A stretch of 64,000 nt of DNA from Rufibacter latericius (GTDB taxonomy: Bacteria; Bacteroidota; Bacteroidia; Cytophagales; Hymenobacteraceae), in assembly GCF_003721515.1 (NCBI RefSeq), contig NZ_RJJD01000008.1:310001-374000 (forward strand), given 5' to 3'. Both the position numbers and the translations under genes were made by a program. The notes beneath the pieces were generated by a model. That model did not search any database. It was not told the DNA's origin and saw nothing but the letters and a program-made list of their open reading frames with translations. The first letter of the stretch is position 1. Every line of letters begins with the position of its first letter. Shown here piece by piece: positions 23,835-33,202 of the stretch.

Positions 23835-24443
23835 AGTACTTGGAAAGTTTCTATAAAGAAACGAATAATCTCAGAAAGGTGGCCCATTTCTTCCATCCGT
23901 CACCTGCGTAGAAGGCCCCCACGGGAAAGCAGCGACGCGTATAACATCCGTTTTCAGGTTCTTTTCACCAAAACACTTCTAAAACGACAAGGGGTTTTGC
24001 CAATCCATTTATCCTTGTTTTTGACCTATTTAAAGAAAACGGACCTAAAAATAGGGTATTCCTAATTTGATTTTAGCAGCTTAAGGCTGGAGAAAAGACG
24101 CGTTTACGTGGTAAAGGAAAGGCTCTTTCTTTTCCTGAACAGGAGAAAACCTTACTGCTTCCCAAAGGGCCAGATAATATTTTAGGCATTAAGGTTTTAC
24201 AGCTAAATATCCGTATTTTTGTAACCATGTTTTTTAACAGCGCCTCAAAGACGTCTCCCTTCCTTGCTTTCGCCCCGGCGACGTTGCTGTTTTTGCCTAC
24301 CCGTTTTTCCCTCGGCAGGTTTTCTTTTTTTAATCAGTGTGGCTTCGGCCGAATAAACCCAGGGCACTCCCGATGATCGCTACGTTTCCAGGATCAAGTT
24401 TTGCCTTCAAACCAGCCAAAAATCAAAACCCTTTCTACTTTAT
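23835..24443. other. divergent intergenic region with possible long leader of the CNT gene
   Basis: 609 bp without a supported gene. A diverged nested-palindrome copy is near 23955-23986. A -7 element TATTTTTG at 24214-24221 would start a transcript with a leader of more than 200 nt before the nucleoside transporter. A 49-codon frame begins at 24227 but has no clear protein character. Confidence 0.5.
24214..24221 (+). promoter_or_regulatory. -7 promoter element upstream of the CNT transporter
   Basis: TATTTTTG matches TAnnTTTG. It lies 223 bp upstream of the ATG at 24444; the -33 element is unclear. Confidence 0.45.
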
Positions 24444-25718
24444 ATGAACAGATTTACCGGCCTGATTGGCATTGTTCTGATCTTAGGTATTGCATTCTTA
24501 CTTTCAAATAACCGAAAAGCCATTAACGTGCGGCTGGTAGTGGTGGGCCTTGCTCTCCAACTTGGACTAGCGTTCTTTATCCTGAAGGTTCCTTTCGGGC
24601 AAATGATTTTCCAGAAACTGGGCCATTACATCACCCAAATCCTGAGCTTCTCTGACCGCGGCGCAGAATTCGTGTTCGGGGCGTTGGTGAACAAAGAGAA
24701 AATGGACCGGGCTTTCGGTGTGGGCAACGACGTGATTTTCTTCTTCAAGATTGTGCCTACCATCATCTTCGTGGCCGTTTTGGTGAGCATTGCCTATCAC
24801 ATTGGCCTCATGCAGCGCATTGTGTCTGTTGTGGCCCGCGGCGTACACAAACTGATGGGCGTAAGCGGTAGCGAGGCAGTTTCTAACGTTGCCAGCGTGT
24901 TCGTGGGTCAGGTAGAAGCCCAGATCATGATCAAGCCGTACCTGCCCACCATGACCAACTCAGAACTTTTGGCTTCTATGGCCGGAAGTATGGCCTGTAT
25001 TGCAGGTGGCGTAATGGCCGTGTACATTGCCTTGGGCGTACCCGCCGAGTACCTGATTGCCGCCAGTATCATGGCTGCGCCGGGAGCGTTGGTGATCTCC
25101 AAAATCGTTTTCCCTGAGACCGAAGTTTCTGAAACGAAAGGAAAAGTGGGTATTGAAGTTAAGAAACAGGACGCCAACCTGGTAGATGCCATCTCACACG
25201 GTGCTTCTGACGGATTACGCGTTGGTTTGAACGTAGTGGCCATGCTGGTAGGCTTTATCGCCTTGATTGCCTTGGTAGACTACTTCTTAGGTTTCCTGGG
25301 AAGATCCCTAGCCGGAATGGGGATGTCTCTTGATGCCGTGGGTATTCCATTGGAGAACCTGAGCATGAAGAGCCTTCTGGGCAGCGTGTTCTCTCTTTTC
25401 GCACTAGCGATGGGGGTTCCTTCCCAGGATATGTTCACCGCTGGCTCATTGATGGGGACCAAAATCGTGATCAACGAGTTTGTGGCCTACCTTGACCTTG
25501 CCGCCATCAAAGCCAACCTGCACCCTAAGACCCTGCTGATTACCTCTTTCGCCCTATGCGGATTCGCCAACTTCAGCTCTATCGCTATTCAGGTGGGTGG
25601 TATCGGGCAGTTGGTGCCCGAGCGGAGAAAAGACCTGGCAGCTCTTGGCCTGAAAGCCTTGATCTGCGGTACGCTGGCGTCTTATATGTCTGCAGCTCTG
25701 GCCGGAATCCTGCTGTAA
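24444..25718 (+). CDS. CNT-family nucleoside transporter (NupC-like)
   Basis: A 424-residue membrane protein of the concentrative nucleoside transporter family. It has the three Pfam parts in order: an N-terminal helical region (about 5-80), the gate domain (about 95-195, with GSEAVSNVASVFVGQVEAQI) and the C-terminal domain (about 200-420). SASGxxN-like ICGFANFSSIAIQVGG becomes ALCGFANFSSIAIQ here. It imports nucleosides with Na+ or H+, feeding salvage (udk is in the window but unlinked). It is preceded by a long leader and followed by a hairpin terminator. Confidence 0.94.
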   Translation: MNRFTGLIGIVLILGIAFLLSNNRKAINVRLVVVGLALQLGLAFFILKVPFGQMIFQKLGHYITQILSFSDRGAEFVFGALVNKEKMDRAFGVGNDVIFFFKIVPTIIFVAVLVSIAYHIGLMQRIVSVVARGVHKLMGVSGSEAVSNVASVFVGQVEAQIMIKPYLPTMTNSELLASMAGSMACIAGGVMAVYIALGVPAEYLIAASIMAAPGALVISKIVFPETEVSETKGKVGIEVKKQDANLVDAISHGASDGLRVGLNVVAMLVGFIALIALVDYFLGFLGRSLAGMGMSLDAVGIPLENLSMKSLLGSVFSLFALAMGVPSQDMFTAGSLMGTKIVINEFVAYLDLAAIKANLHPKTLLITSFALCGFANFSSIAIQVGGIGQLVPERRKDLAALGLKALICGTLASYMSAALAGILL

Positions 25719-25762
25719 TACACAAAGAAGATCCCCTCCTGAGAGGATTGGAATAGAAAAAG

Positions 25763-25825
25763 ATTGCCCCTGCTTTTGGTCTGTTTTCCAGGAAACGAGC
25801 CTAAAGCAGGGGCAATTTGTTTTTG
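25763..25825. terminator. terminator after the CNT gene, containing a nested palindrome
   Basis: ATTGCCCCTGCTTT pairs with AAAGCAGGGGCAAT, followed by TTGTTTTTGTTT. The tip is a nested-palindrome repeat copy (25771-25806). Confidence 0.85.
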
Positions 25826-25890
25826 TTTGGATAGTCTACAAAGGTGAGATTTGTTACTGGTAGAAGGTCTACCCTTCTATCAGCAACAAT

Positions 25891-27537
25891 CTACAGGGCG
25901 GGTTTCTCCATGATTCGGCGCAGCCACTTGAGCATGAGCACCAGCACCAATGCAGCAGAGACGGTTACCGCGAAGTTCACCCAGAAGAAGTACGATTTAT
26001 CGTCATAGGTATCCCAGAGGCTGGCCAAAATCCCGGACAACTTGTTTCCGATGGAGGTAGCAATAAACCAGCCGCCCATCATAAGCGCCGTCAACCGGGG
26101 CGGACTAACTTTTGACACCAGGGACAAGCCCATCGGGCTAAGGCAAAGTTCTCCCAACGTCACCACGAAATAAGTACCTACCAGCCATAAACTGGAGACT
26201 TTATCCTGTCCGTTGTCACCGGCCCAAACGGCACCTACCATCACCAAGGTAGAAAGACCTGTGATGAAAAGGCCCAGAGCCATTTTTGCCGGGGTGCTCG
26301 GTTCTTTGCCTCTTCGGCGCAGAAACCCGAAGAAACCTACCACTAACGGGGTCAGGGCTATCACAAAAAACGGGTTGATGGACTGGAACAACTCGGTGGA
26401 GATCAAAGACAGAGAATTTCCTTGCTCTGGCCATTCTTCCTGGGGCAAGTTATTCAGATAAGGTGCGGGACCTTCCTTGGTGATTACTTTTCCTTCGGCG
26501 TCGGTGCGGGTCCGGAAGGCAGCGTCAAAGGCTGGCACGGTGGTGGGGGTGGCATCCACTTTCTGCACCATTCCTAGAGAAGCTGCTGGTTTTTCCAGCG
26601 TTTGGGGCAAGCTACGATCGGTATAGTATTCGGCCCAGGTGGTGAGCGCTGTTCCGTTTTGCTTGAACACACCCCAGAACACCACCACTACCGCAAAGAT
26701 GGACAGAAGCGCGGCAATGGGCTTTTTATCCTCTACTGAGGCCTTGGCCCAAAGGCTCACGTAGAACAGAATAATGGGAATAGAGCCAAAGATGAACGCA
26801 TCAGTTGAATCTGAGCCAAACACGTCGCCGGGAATCAGGACCCAACTTAGCACTCCCACTACCATGGCCGGCAAAATCACCAGCCCGAACACTTTCCAGA
26901 GCGGCATGTCATGCGGCTGCGCCGGTTTTCGGATGTCATAGTCGCGGTGGGTTTTATTTCCGGCCCAGAAGATGATGAGCCCGATGAACATGCCCACACC
27001 CGCCGCCAGGAACGCAAAGCCCCAGCCGTAGGTGTTTCGCAGATAGGCCGCCACGAAGTTGCAGATAAAGGCCCCCACATTGATACCCATGTAAAAGATG
27101 TTGTACCCGGTGTCTTTCTGAGGAAGGTACTGAGGCTCTGAGTATAGGTTACCCAGCAGCGTGGAGATGTTTGCTTTGAAGAACCCATTACCAATGACAA
27201 TAAGCGCCAGCGACAGATAGAAGAACGTATCGCCGGGCATGGCCAATCCGCAATAACCCAGCCCCATCAGCACGCCGCCAATAGTGATGGAAAGACGGTA
27301 GCCTAATAATCTATCGGCTAAAAGGCCACCAATAAAAGGGGTTAAGAAGACTAATGCTATAAAGGTACCGTAGATATCTGAGCCTTGGTTTTTGGATAGT
27401 CCCATTCCGCCGCTCTGAGTATCGGTCATGTACAGGAAGAAGATACCTATCATGAGGTAATAGCCGAAACGTTCCCACATTTCCGCCAGGAAAAGGTAAT
27501 AAAGGCCCTTCGGATGCTTTGAAGCTGATGTTGACAT
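25891..27537 (-). CDS. POT-family proton-dependent oligopeptide transporter
   Basis: A 548-residue MFS transporter of the POT/PTR family. The helix-1 motif E-x-x-E-R-F-x-Y-Y is EMWERFGYY (residues 14-22). FYMGINVGAFICNFVAAY is the PTR2 signature, and GLLADRLLGYR is the helix 2-3 loop. About 14 helices, with a larger periplasmic loop around residues 305-375 (Thr/Pro-rich). It imports di- and tripeptides with protons. Single gene on the minus strand, after the nfu gene and its terminator. Confidence 0.94.
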   Translation of the reverse strand: MSTSASKHPKGLYYLFLAEMWERFGYYLMIGIFFLYMTDTQSGGMGLSKNQGSDIYGTFIALVFLTPFIGGLLADRLLGYRLSITIGGVLMGLGYCGLAMPGDTFFYLSLALIVIGNGFFKANISTLLGNLYSEPQYLPQKDTGYNIFYMGINVGAFICNFVAAYLRNTYGWGFAFLAAGVGMFIGLIIFWAGNKTHRDYDIRKPAQPHDMPLWKVFGLVILPAMVVGVLSWVLIPGDVFGSDSTDAFIFGSIPIILFYVSLWAKASVEDKKPIAALLSIFAVVVVFWGVFKQNGTALTTWAEYYTDRSLPQTLEKPAASLGMVQKVDATPTTVPAFDAAFRTRTDAEGKVITKEGPAPYLNNLPQEEWPEQGNSLSLISTELFQSINPFFVIALTPLVVGFFGFLRRRGKEPSTPAKMALGLFITGLSTLVMVGAVWAGDNGQDKVSSLWLVGTYFVVTLGELCLSPMGLSLVSKVSPPRLTALMMGGWFIATSIGNKLSGILASLWDTYDDKSYFFWVNFAVTVSAALVLVLMLKWLRRIMEKPAL

Positions 27538-27675
27538 TCAGGTGTGTTTAAGTAATCAGCTTTGAAAATAGGCAAAAGAAACGGAAATATCTCTTTACCG
27601 GCATATAGAACGCCTCCTCTCTCCCTTATTTTGCTTACTAACGCTTAGTAGGAAAGCAGAACAGGAAAACCTTGA

Positions 27676-27714
27676 CATGAAAAAAGGCCCTGATCTCTCA
27701 GGGCCTTTTTCATG
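27676..27714 (-). terminator. terminator downstream of the nfu gene
   Basis: CATGAAAAAAGGCCCTGA pairs with TCAGGGCCTTTTTCATG (one extra A), 4-nt loop. A and T runs flank the stem, so it can act on both strands. It starts 17 bp beyond the nfu stop. Confidence 0.9.
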
Positions 27715-27730
27715 ATGGGAAAATAATACC

Positions 27731-28348
27731 TTACAGCACTACGCCTTCGGCTACCACTTCCTGTACTTCGGGTACCATCCGCTTCAGCAGGTTTTCGATG
27801 CCGGCTTTCAGGGTAACGGTAGCAGACGGACAGCCGCTGCAAGAACCCTGCAGGTTCACGGTCACCACGCCTTCTTTGTACGAGCGGAAAGTAATGTTAC
27901 CGCCGTCTTGCTCTACCGCCGGACGCACATAGTTCTCCAGCAGGTCAATCACTTTCTGGGAGATTTCAGTATCCTCGGCAGAAAGATCAGCAGACACCTC
28001 AGCTGAGGCGGAAGCCGCGGTTGACGTCACCGGGTTCCCGATGAAGATAGGTCCGCCCGCCTCAATATATGATTTGATGAACGTTCTCAATTCTGGGATC
28101 AGCTGCGCCCAGGCAACTGGTGAGTTCTTGGTCACCGTCACGAAATTGCTCGCGATGAACACACGGGAAACATAGTCAAAATTGAACAGTTCCTGCGCAA
28201 AAGGAGACTCCACAGCGCTTTCCAGAGTTGGATAATCCACGCTGCCGCCTTCGCCCAACAAAGTGGAGTTCAGGACGAATTTCATTGACTCCGGGTTCGG
28301 GTTCGCTTCTGCGTACACAGAAACCTGTTTGATTGTATTATCAGTCAT
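27731..28348 (-). CDS. Nfu-type Fe-S cluster carrier protein
   Basis: A 205-residue protein. Residues about 10-95 are an Nfu_N domain (ANPNPESMKFVLN), a linker with Ala/Ser/Glu follows, and residues about 125-200 are the NifU C-terminal domain with the CSGC cluster-binding pair in GSCSGCPSATVTLK. It should accept [4Fe-4S] clusters from the assembly machinery and pass them to target enzymes such as QueG-like proteins. No suf genes are in the window. A minus-strand TAATTTTG at 28399-28406 is a plausible -7 element. Confidence 0.93.
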   Translation of the reverse strand: MTDNTIKQVSVYAEANPNPESMKFVLNSTLLGEGGSVDYPTLESAVESPFAQELFNFDYVSRVFIASNFVTVTKNSPVAWAQLIPELRTFIKSYIEAGGPIFIGNPVTSTAASASAEVSADLSAEDTEISQKVIDLLENYVRPAVEQDGGNITFRSYKEGVVTVNLQGSCSGCPSATVTLKAGIENLLKRMVPEVQEVVAEGVVL

Positions 28349-28398
28349 GGCTGTCTTCTTATTTATAGTAAAAACTTACGCTCAAGTATTTAAGTTTC

Positions 28399-28406
28399 CA
28401 AAATTA
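28399..28406 (-). promoter_or_regulatory. -7 promoter element for the nfu gene
   Basis: TAATTTTG on the minus strand, 51 bp upstream of the ATG; no clear -33. Confidence 0.45.
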
Positions 28407-28558
28407 GCGAGAATTTCCGATACCTGTTACTTACTTCTTGGGTACCACCTTTTATCCGGTTAGAACCCGTTTTCAGGAAATGAGGGCAGAAACGCCCAGC
28501 CTTTTCTCCGGAAAACGTACCTTTACCTCTATCTTTTGCTTTCAAAACCCGTGTGCCT

Positions 28559-29935
28559 ATGCCTTTTGCCACTGTTCTGCTGGCCTCTACCCCGCCAGAT
28601 GTACCTGGTTTCCTGATCATTCCCTTTGCCTTGCTCATCGGCCTGATTGCCACCGGCCCCATTTTTTTCCCGCATTTCTGGCATACCCAGTTCAAGAAAA
28701 TTTCGGTAGGACTGGGCCTGCTGGTCTTGGCGTATTACCTGTTTGTCTTGCATGACACGCACCTGCCCGCCGAAACTCTGGCCGAGTACGCTTCTTTCGC
28801 TATTCTACTCAGCTCTTTGTACATCGCCGCCGGCGGAATCTACATTAACGCCAACGCGAACGCCACTCCGCTGATCAACGTGGGTATTCTGCTGTTTGGG
28901 GCTATCATCGCCAACGTGATCGGTACAACGGGCGCCTCCCTCCTACTTATCAGGCCGTTCATCAGGCTCAATAACCACCGTATCAAGCCCTATCAGATTG
29001 TATTCTTCATTTTCATCGTGAGCAACGCTGGTGGCTTGTTGACCCCGCTAGGTGATCCGCCGCTGTTCATCGGGTTTCTGAAAGGAGTACCGTTTTTCTG
29101 GACATTGCAACACCTTCTCACCCCTTGGATGGTTGCCAATGCCTGCCTCTGTGCCATCTTCTTCATTCTGGATAGCAGAAACAAAGAGAGTTTCACCCCC
29201 AGACCCGCAGTGCAAGCCAAGATAGAAGCTACCACCGAGTTCTTCTTCACCGGAAAGCGTAATCTCCTTTGGCTGGCCGTCATCATTGGGGCTACGTTTT
29301 TGAACCCCAGTTCCTTTGACTGGTTGCCGTATATTCCGTTGGAAGGCGGCATCAAAGTCTCGTTTGTGCGGGAGATTGTCCAACTAGTGGCCGCGCTTCT
29401 GTGCTTTAAGTTTGCCAGCCGTACCGCCCTGAACGGAAACCATTTCTCCTTCGACCCTATTCTTGAAGTGGTGTTCCTATTCTTCGGAATTTTCTTTACC
29501 ATGATGCCCGCACTTCAGCTTTCCGCTGAGTTGGCCTCTTCACCGGAGTTCGCTTCCAAACTGACGCCTTCGGTATTCTACTGGGTGGCAGGTTCTTTAT
29601 CTGGGGTGTTGGACAACGCCCCTACCTACGCCAACTTCCTGTCGCTGGGCATGGCCAAATATCATCTCAACTACGCCGACACCTCCCAGGTATATGCCTT
29701 TGCCAATGGCCTGGGCCAAACCCCTGAAACCCTCCTTATCCTTGAAGCCATCTCTATCGGATCAGTGCTGTTCGGCGCCATGACCTACATCGGGAACGGC
29801 CCTAATTTCATGGTGAAAGCCATTGCCGAGCAAGCCGGAGTCAAGATGCCCCCCTTCTTCCAATACGTTTTCAAGTACTCCCTGGTATACCTCTTGCCGG
29901 TCTTGGCACTCATCTGGGTTCTAGAAATTTTGTAG
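28559..29935 (+). CDS. sodium:proton antiporter / citrate-transporter-like membrane protein
   Basis: A 458-residue protein with about 12 helices in the ion-transporter superfamily (NhaD/CitMHS-like). Typical blocks are ANVIGTTGASLLLIRPFIR, SNAGGLLTPLGDPPLFIGFLKG and, in the second half, SGVLDNAPTYANFLSL, which mirrors the NhaD inverted repeats. I start at the ATG at 28559; a GTG two codons earlier (28553) is also possible. It probably exchanges Na+ for H+, though substrate is an inference. It is closed by a 19-bp perfect terminator. Confidence 0.88.
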   Translation: MPFATVLLASTPPDVPGFLIIPFALLIGLIATGPIFFPHFWHTQFKKISVGLGLLVLAYYLFVLHDTHLPAETLAEYASFAILLSSLYIAAGGIYINANANATPLINVGILLFGAIIANVIGTTGASLLLIRPFIRLNNHRIKPYQIVFFIFIVSNAGGLLTPLGDPPLFIGFLKGVPFFWTLQHLLTPWMVANACLCAIFFILDSRNKESFTPRPAVQAKIEATTEFFFTGKRNLLWLAVIIGATFLNPSSFDWLPYIPLEGGIKVSFVREIVQLVAALLCFKFASRTALNGNHFSFDPILEVVFLFFGIFFTMMPALQLSAELASSPEFASKLTPSVFYWVAGSLSGVLDNAPTYANFLSLGMAKYHLNYADTSQVYAFANGLGQTPETLLILEAISIGSVLFGAMTYIGNGPNFMVKAIAEQAGVKMPPFFQYVFKYSLVYLLPVLALIWVLEIL

Positions 29936-29942
29936 GGAAATA

Positions 29943-30002
29943 AAACTAAAACCCGTTTCGGGACAGTTTTACAAGAAACTGCTCCGAAACGGGTTTTAGT
30001 TT
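29943..30002. terminator. 19-bp perfect bidirectional terminator
   Basis: 29943-29961 pairs perfectly with 29984-30002. The loop contains a further small CAGTTT/AAACTG stem. It directly follows the antiporter stop. Confidence 0.9.
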
Positions 30003-30037
30003 AAGTAAGCCTTTCTGAAACACTTTATTTAGAGCTT

Positions 30038-30100
30038 GCGCCTCACGGCAGTTGCAAACTGCCGGTCATTTTAGGTCCAAGTCACAGACTTGAACCATGG
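30038..30100 (-). repeat. dispersed repeat A, partial copy A3 (inverted)
   Basis: Minus-strand copy of the first part of repeat A. The second hairpin reads GGCAGTT-TGC-AACTGCC where A1 has GGAAGTT-TGC-AACTTCC, a compensated base-pair change. Confidence 0.8.
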
Positions 30101-30149
30101 TGAAAGGGGTAGCTATCCAATCGTTCACTAATTATCCTGCGCATTTCTT

Positions 30150-30290
30150 ATTTCCAGCCTTTCGGGTGAGCGCCTAGGCAAGTTCCGGTGCCGCCAGGCA
30201 TTGGGACTACAAGGAGCAAAGGAAGCTGGCACAGCGCGAACCCGGAAGACGGGGCCCCGCGGCCGTGAACGTTCGGAGAGAAGCAATGAA
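30150..30290 (-). repeat. dispersed repeat B, copy B2 (inverted)
   Basis: Reverse-complement copy of 9151-9294. With the neighbouring repeat A copy it forms the same B-A composite as at 9 kb, in opposite orientation. Short frames inside it are repeat artefacts. The remaining part up to 30415 holds a nested-palindrome copy at 30376-30407. Confidence 0.8.
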
Positions 30291-30415
30291 ACGGAATAGC
30301 TCTTGAAAATTGAACAGTTGCAGCTACGCCAGCTAAAACAGATTGCGTCCACAAAAACTCTTTCCCAAAACATTTAGAGCCTGCTTTTCCCAAAACAGGC
30401 CCTAACCACCACTTA

Positions 30416-31498
30416 CTATTCTACCCGATTCGTGCGTTGCCGCAACACAAAATCTGCCAAGACCAGCGCAGCCATCGCATCCACAATGGGAACGGCCCGC
30501 GGCAAAACACAGGGGTCATGGCGGCCTTTGCCTTGCAAGGTGATTTCCTGACCGCTCTGGTCAATAGTGGTTTGAGGCTGCAGAATGGTAGCAACCGGCT
30601 TGAATGCTACCTTGAAATAAATGTCCTGCCCGTTGGAAATGCCGCCCTGGATGCCGCCTGAGTGGTTCGTGCGGGTTTTCACCTGACCATCTTCATCGGT
30701 GTAGAAGACGTCGTTGTGCTGCGAGCCGTACATGCTTACGCCTTCAAAGCCGCTGCCGTACTCAAAGCCTTTCACCGCGTTGATGCTCAGCATGGCCTTG
30801 CCTAGCTCGGCGTGTAGTTTATCGAAAACGGGTTCGCCTAAGCCAGCCGGTACCCCGGTGATGACGCAAGACACCACACCGCCTACGGTATCCAGCTTAT
30901 CGCGGGTTTCTTCAATGAGTTGGATCATGGATTGGGCAGTTTTGGGGTGCGGACAGCGCACGATGTTGCTGTCTACCCGGCTCAGGTCAAGTTGAGTGTA
31001 ATCAGCGGGAGCATGAATGGGTCCAACCTGCGAAACGTAAGCGGTAATCTGGATGCCTTGCTGCGCCAGGAACTTCTGGGCCAGCACTCCGGCTGCCACC
31101 CGGGCAAGGGTTTCACGGGCCGAGCTTCGGCCTCCGCCACGGTGGTCGCGGGAGCCGTACTTGGCGGTATAGGTATAGTCTGCGTGCGAGGGGCGGAAGG
31201 CGTTCTCTATGTGCGAGTAATCGTGGCTTGCCTGGTCTTTGTTGAACACCGCCAACGCGATGGGTGTACCCTGCGTTTGCCCGTTGAAAATACCAGAGAG
31301 AATCTGAACCTGGTCCTTCTCATCACGGGGCGTGGTGATCTTGGACTGTCCCGGCCGGCGCCGGTCCAGCGCGGCCTGTATTTCTTCTATGGTAATGGGG
31401 AGCCCGGCAGGACAGCCATCCACGATCACGCCCACGGCCGTACCGTGCGATTCGCCAAAGGTGGTGATCCGAAAAATAGATCCGTAGGTGTTACTCAT
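30416..31498 (-). CDS. aroC: chorismate synthase
   Basis: A 360-residue enzyme that makes chorismate from 5-enolpyruvylshikimate-3-phosphate, the last shikimate-pathway step, using reduced FMN. Motifs: FGESHG (residues 13-18), [28 protein letters not shown] and [20 protein letters not shown] [14 protein letters not shown]. Its ATG overlaps the stop of the upstream BatD-like gene (ATGA), so translation is probably coupled. No other aro gene is nearby. Confidence 0.97.
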   Translation of the reverse strand: MSNTYGSIFRITTFGESHGTAVGVIVDGCPAGLPITIEEIQAALDRRRPGQSKITTPRDEKDQVQILSGIFNGQTQGTPIALAVFNKDQASHDYSHIENAFRPSHADYTYTAKYGSRDHRGGGRSSARETLARVAAGVLAQKFLAQQGIQITAYVSQVGPIHAPADYTQLDLSRVDSNIVRCPHPKTAQSMIQLIEETRDKLDTVGGVVSCVITGVPAGLGEPVFDKLHAELGKAMLSINAVKGFEYGSGFEGVSMYGSQHNDVFYTDEDGQVKTRTNHSGGIQGGISNGQDIYFKVAFKPVATILQPQTTIDQSGQEITLQGKGRHDPCVLPRAVPIVDAMAALVLADFVLRQRTNRVE

Positions 31499-32925
31499 CT
31501 TCTCTTAAGTATGAAAATAAACAAAGCAACCGTCAGCAGAACCGCCAGTGCCACATTGGTGTACAGGCGCACCTCCTTGAATTGGTCTATGCTGATGAGC
31601 TCATTGCTTTCTGTGGCGGCAATATTGTAAAAATCGCCCACATCTTGGGCCCTTATAAAACTATTTAGGTCCTCCTGGCCCCGCACCCGCACGGTAAGCG
31701 AGGGCTGAAGGGTATCATATCGGGCTGTCACCGGGTTGAAAAACACCCACTGGAACAGATCGCGCAGCGGAAACTCACCGGCCTGCCGCCCAACTATAAA
31801 GTACCTGAAATCCTTACCTCCTGCTATCTGCCCTCGGGAAACCTCCTGACGCTGCCTGATCTCGGGGGAATAGATTTCCAGTTCGCTGGAGACGGCCAGG
31901 CGTTGGGGCGAGGGCAAGGTTCTGATATTTCCTTCTCCCTCAATGTTGAAGTGATAAACCAGGTTCTGGTTCAGGGTGATAGTCTTGCGGGACAACTGTT
32001 CCTCTAACCGGAAAACGCCCACCGCCACCTGGTCGCGGAGAGGGTGCGGGGGCAAGGCCTTTACCACCACCTCTTTGCTTTGGGTGGAGTAGGTTTTGTT
32101 TTCAGGCAAGCGGTTCTGGGTGAGCAGCGATGGATTTTTGGCCACTTTGTACTTGATCATCCGGAGGCTTACCACCGGAAAGCGCAATGCCTGTGAGGTG
32201 ATAGGAAACAAAATGGTCTCGTGTAACTTATACCGGGTGAAGTCCTTTTCCCCTATCTTGATTTTCTCGGGCTGTATCTCTTCCTGCTGCACCACTTCCT
32301 CCAGGGCGCTCCGCTGTTTCAGTTGCCGTACAATGTTGCCAATTTGGCCTTCAAACTCAAAGAAATCCAGGAGCCCTAAATCTGCATCGGCCACGTAGAA
32401 CCACAAGGAGATCGGCACAGCCTCCCCCACAAACACGCGGCCTTTGGGCACATGCAGCGTGAGGAAGGCATTTTCTTTCACATCCACAAACTCAGGGGCG
32501 GCTGGAGGAACCACGGCCGTAGCGGCGCTATCTTTTGTTCCAGGTACCGGCGGAAGCGAGGCACCCACTTTCACCTTTATTCCGGGTACGGGCACACTTT
32601 TCCCGTCTACCAGCAACGTGAAGGGCTTTACGGTCACCTCTCCTTCTTTCAAGGGGGCATATTGCTGGGTTAGCGTGTACACCATAGAGGTTTTGGTGCC
32701 TCGGGTAATGGTAGTGGTAAAGGACTTCTGGGTGCTTTTCTGCATTCCCTCAATCTCGGGGAAGCCTTCTACTTTGGTGGGGCGGGTGGCCGGCGACTTT
32801 AAAGAAATAGTGAAATACTGGTCAATGGGGATGACCGTGGCGCCATATTCTACGGTATGGTCCTGAGACGCGCCCAAGGCAGCCCATCCCATGCACCATA
32901 GAAAGAAGAAAAGCGCTTTTTTCAT
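31495..32925 (-). CDS. BatD-like exported protein
   Basis: A 476-residue protein with a signal peptide (residues 1-18), a BatD-like beta-rich periplasmic region, and one C-terminal transmembrane helix (about 453-471) followed by a KRR tail. Signals of the BatD family are an early DQYFTISL strand, a repeated V/F-x-V-G-E-x-V-P-I-S block ([13 protein letters not shown]) and paired Ig-like modules. BatD is usually encoded next to batA/batB (aerotolerance); none of them is here. It overlaps aroC by 4 bp, an unrelated partner. A minus-strand TACTTTTG lies 47 bp upstream. Confidence 0.8.
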   Translation of the reverse strand: MKKALFFFLWCMGWAALGASQDHTVEYGATVIPIDQYFTISLKSPATRPTKVEGFPEIEGMQKSTQKSFTTTITRGTKTSMVYTLTQQYAPLKEGEVTVKPFTLLVDGKSVPVPGIKVKVGASLPPVPGTKDSAATAVVPPAAPEFVDVKENAFLTLHVPKGRVFVGEAVPISLWFYVADADLGLLDFFEFEGQIGNIVRQLKQRSALEEVVQQEEIQPEKIKIGEKDFTRYKLHETILFPITSQALRFPVVSLRMIKYKVAKNPSLLTQNRLPENKTYSTQSKEVVVKALPPHPLRDQVAVGVFRLEEQLSRKTITLNQNLVYHFNIEGEGNIRTLPSPQRLAVSSELEIYSPEIRQRQEVSRGQIAGGKDFRYFIVGRQAGEFPLRDLFQWVFFNPVTARYDTLQPSLTVRVRGQEDLNSFIRAQDVGDFYNIAATESNELISIDQFKEVRLYTNVALAVLLTVALFIFILKRR

Positions 32926-32954
32926 TTGTTTTAACTAAAACAGCCTTAAAACGG
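32926..32954 (+). repeat. nested-palindrome repeat touching a start codon
   Basis: TTGTTTTAACTAAAACA then GCCTTAAAACG, directly upstream of the BatD-like ATG, so it would be in the 5' untranslated region of that mRNA. Confidence 0.65.
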
Positions 32955-32971
32955 CCGTCATTTTCATTTCA

Positions 32972-32979
32972 CAAAAGTA
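32972..32979 (-). promoter_or_regulatory. -7 promoter element for the BatD-like/aroC pair
   Basis: TACTTTTG on the minus strand matches TAnnTTTG, 47 bp upstream of the ATG. Confidence 0.5.
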
Positions 32980-33202
32980 CAAATTTCCGGCTAGCCTTGG
33001 TGTCCCATCCTTACCAAACCGAATGCCTGCCAGGGAACACCTCAAAATTTTTACACTTTTTTTCAAGTCTCTGAAATCCGGGGGAATAGAGCACGTCGTA
33101 GGTCTCGCTGATTCCGACGGAGAAAGGCTCTGGAGGAGCCGGTAGCCTGGGTCAATCCATAACGCCGGTAAATGCACTTGTTTCATCTTCAATTTTAAAA
33201 CT

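Noticed and set aside
24227-24376. 49-codon open frame in the CNT leader
   Set aside because: No protein features or neighbouring signals apart from a -7 box; kept only as a possible leader peptide.
30128-30393. two minus-strand frames of about 81 codons
   Set aside because: They lie inside repeat B; the same sequence at 9 kb does not keep a comparable frame.
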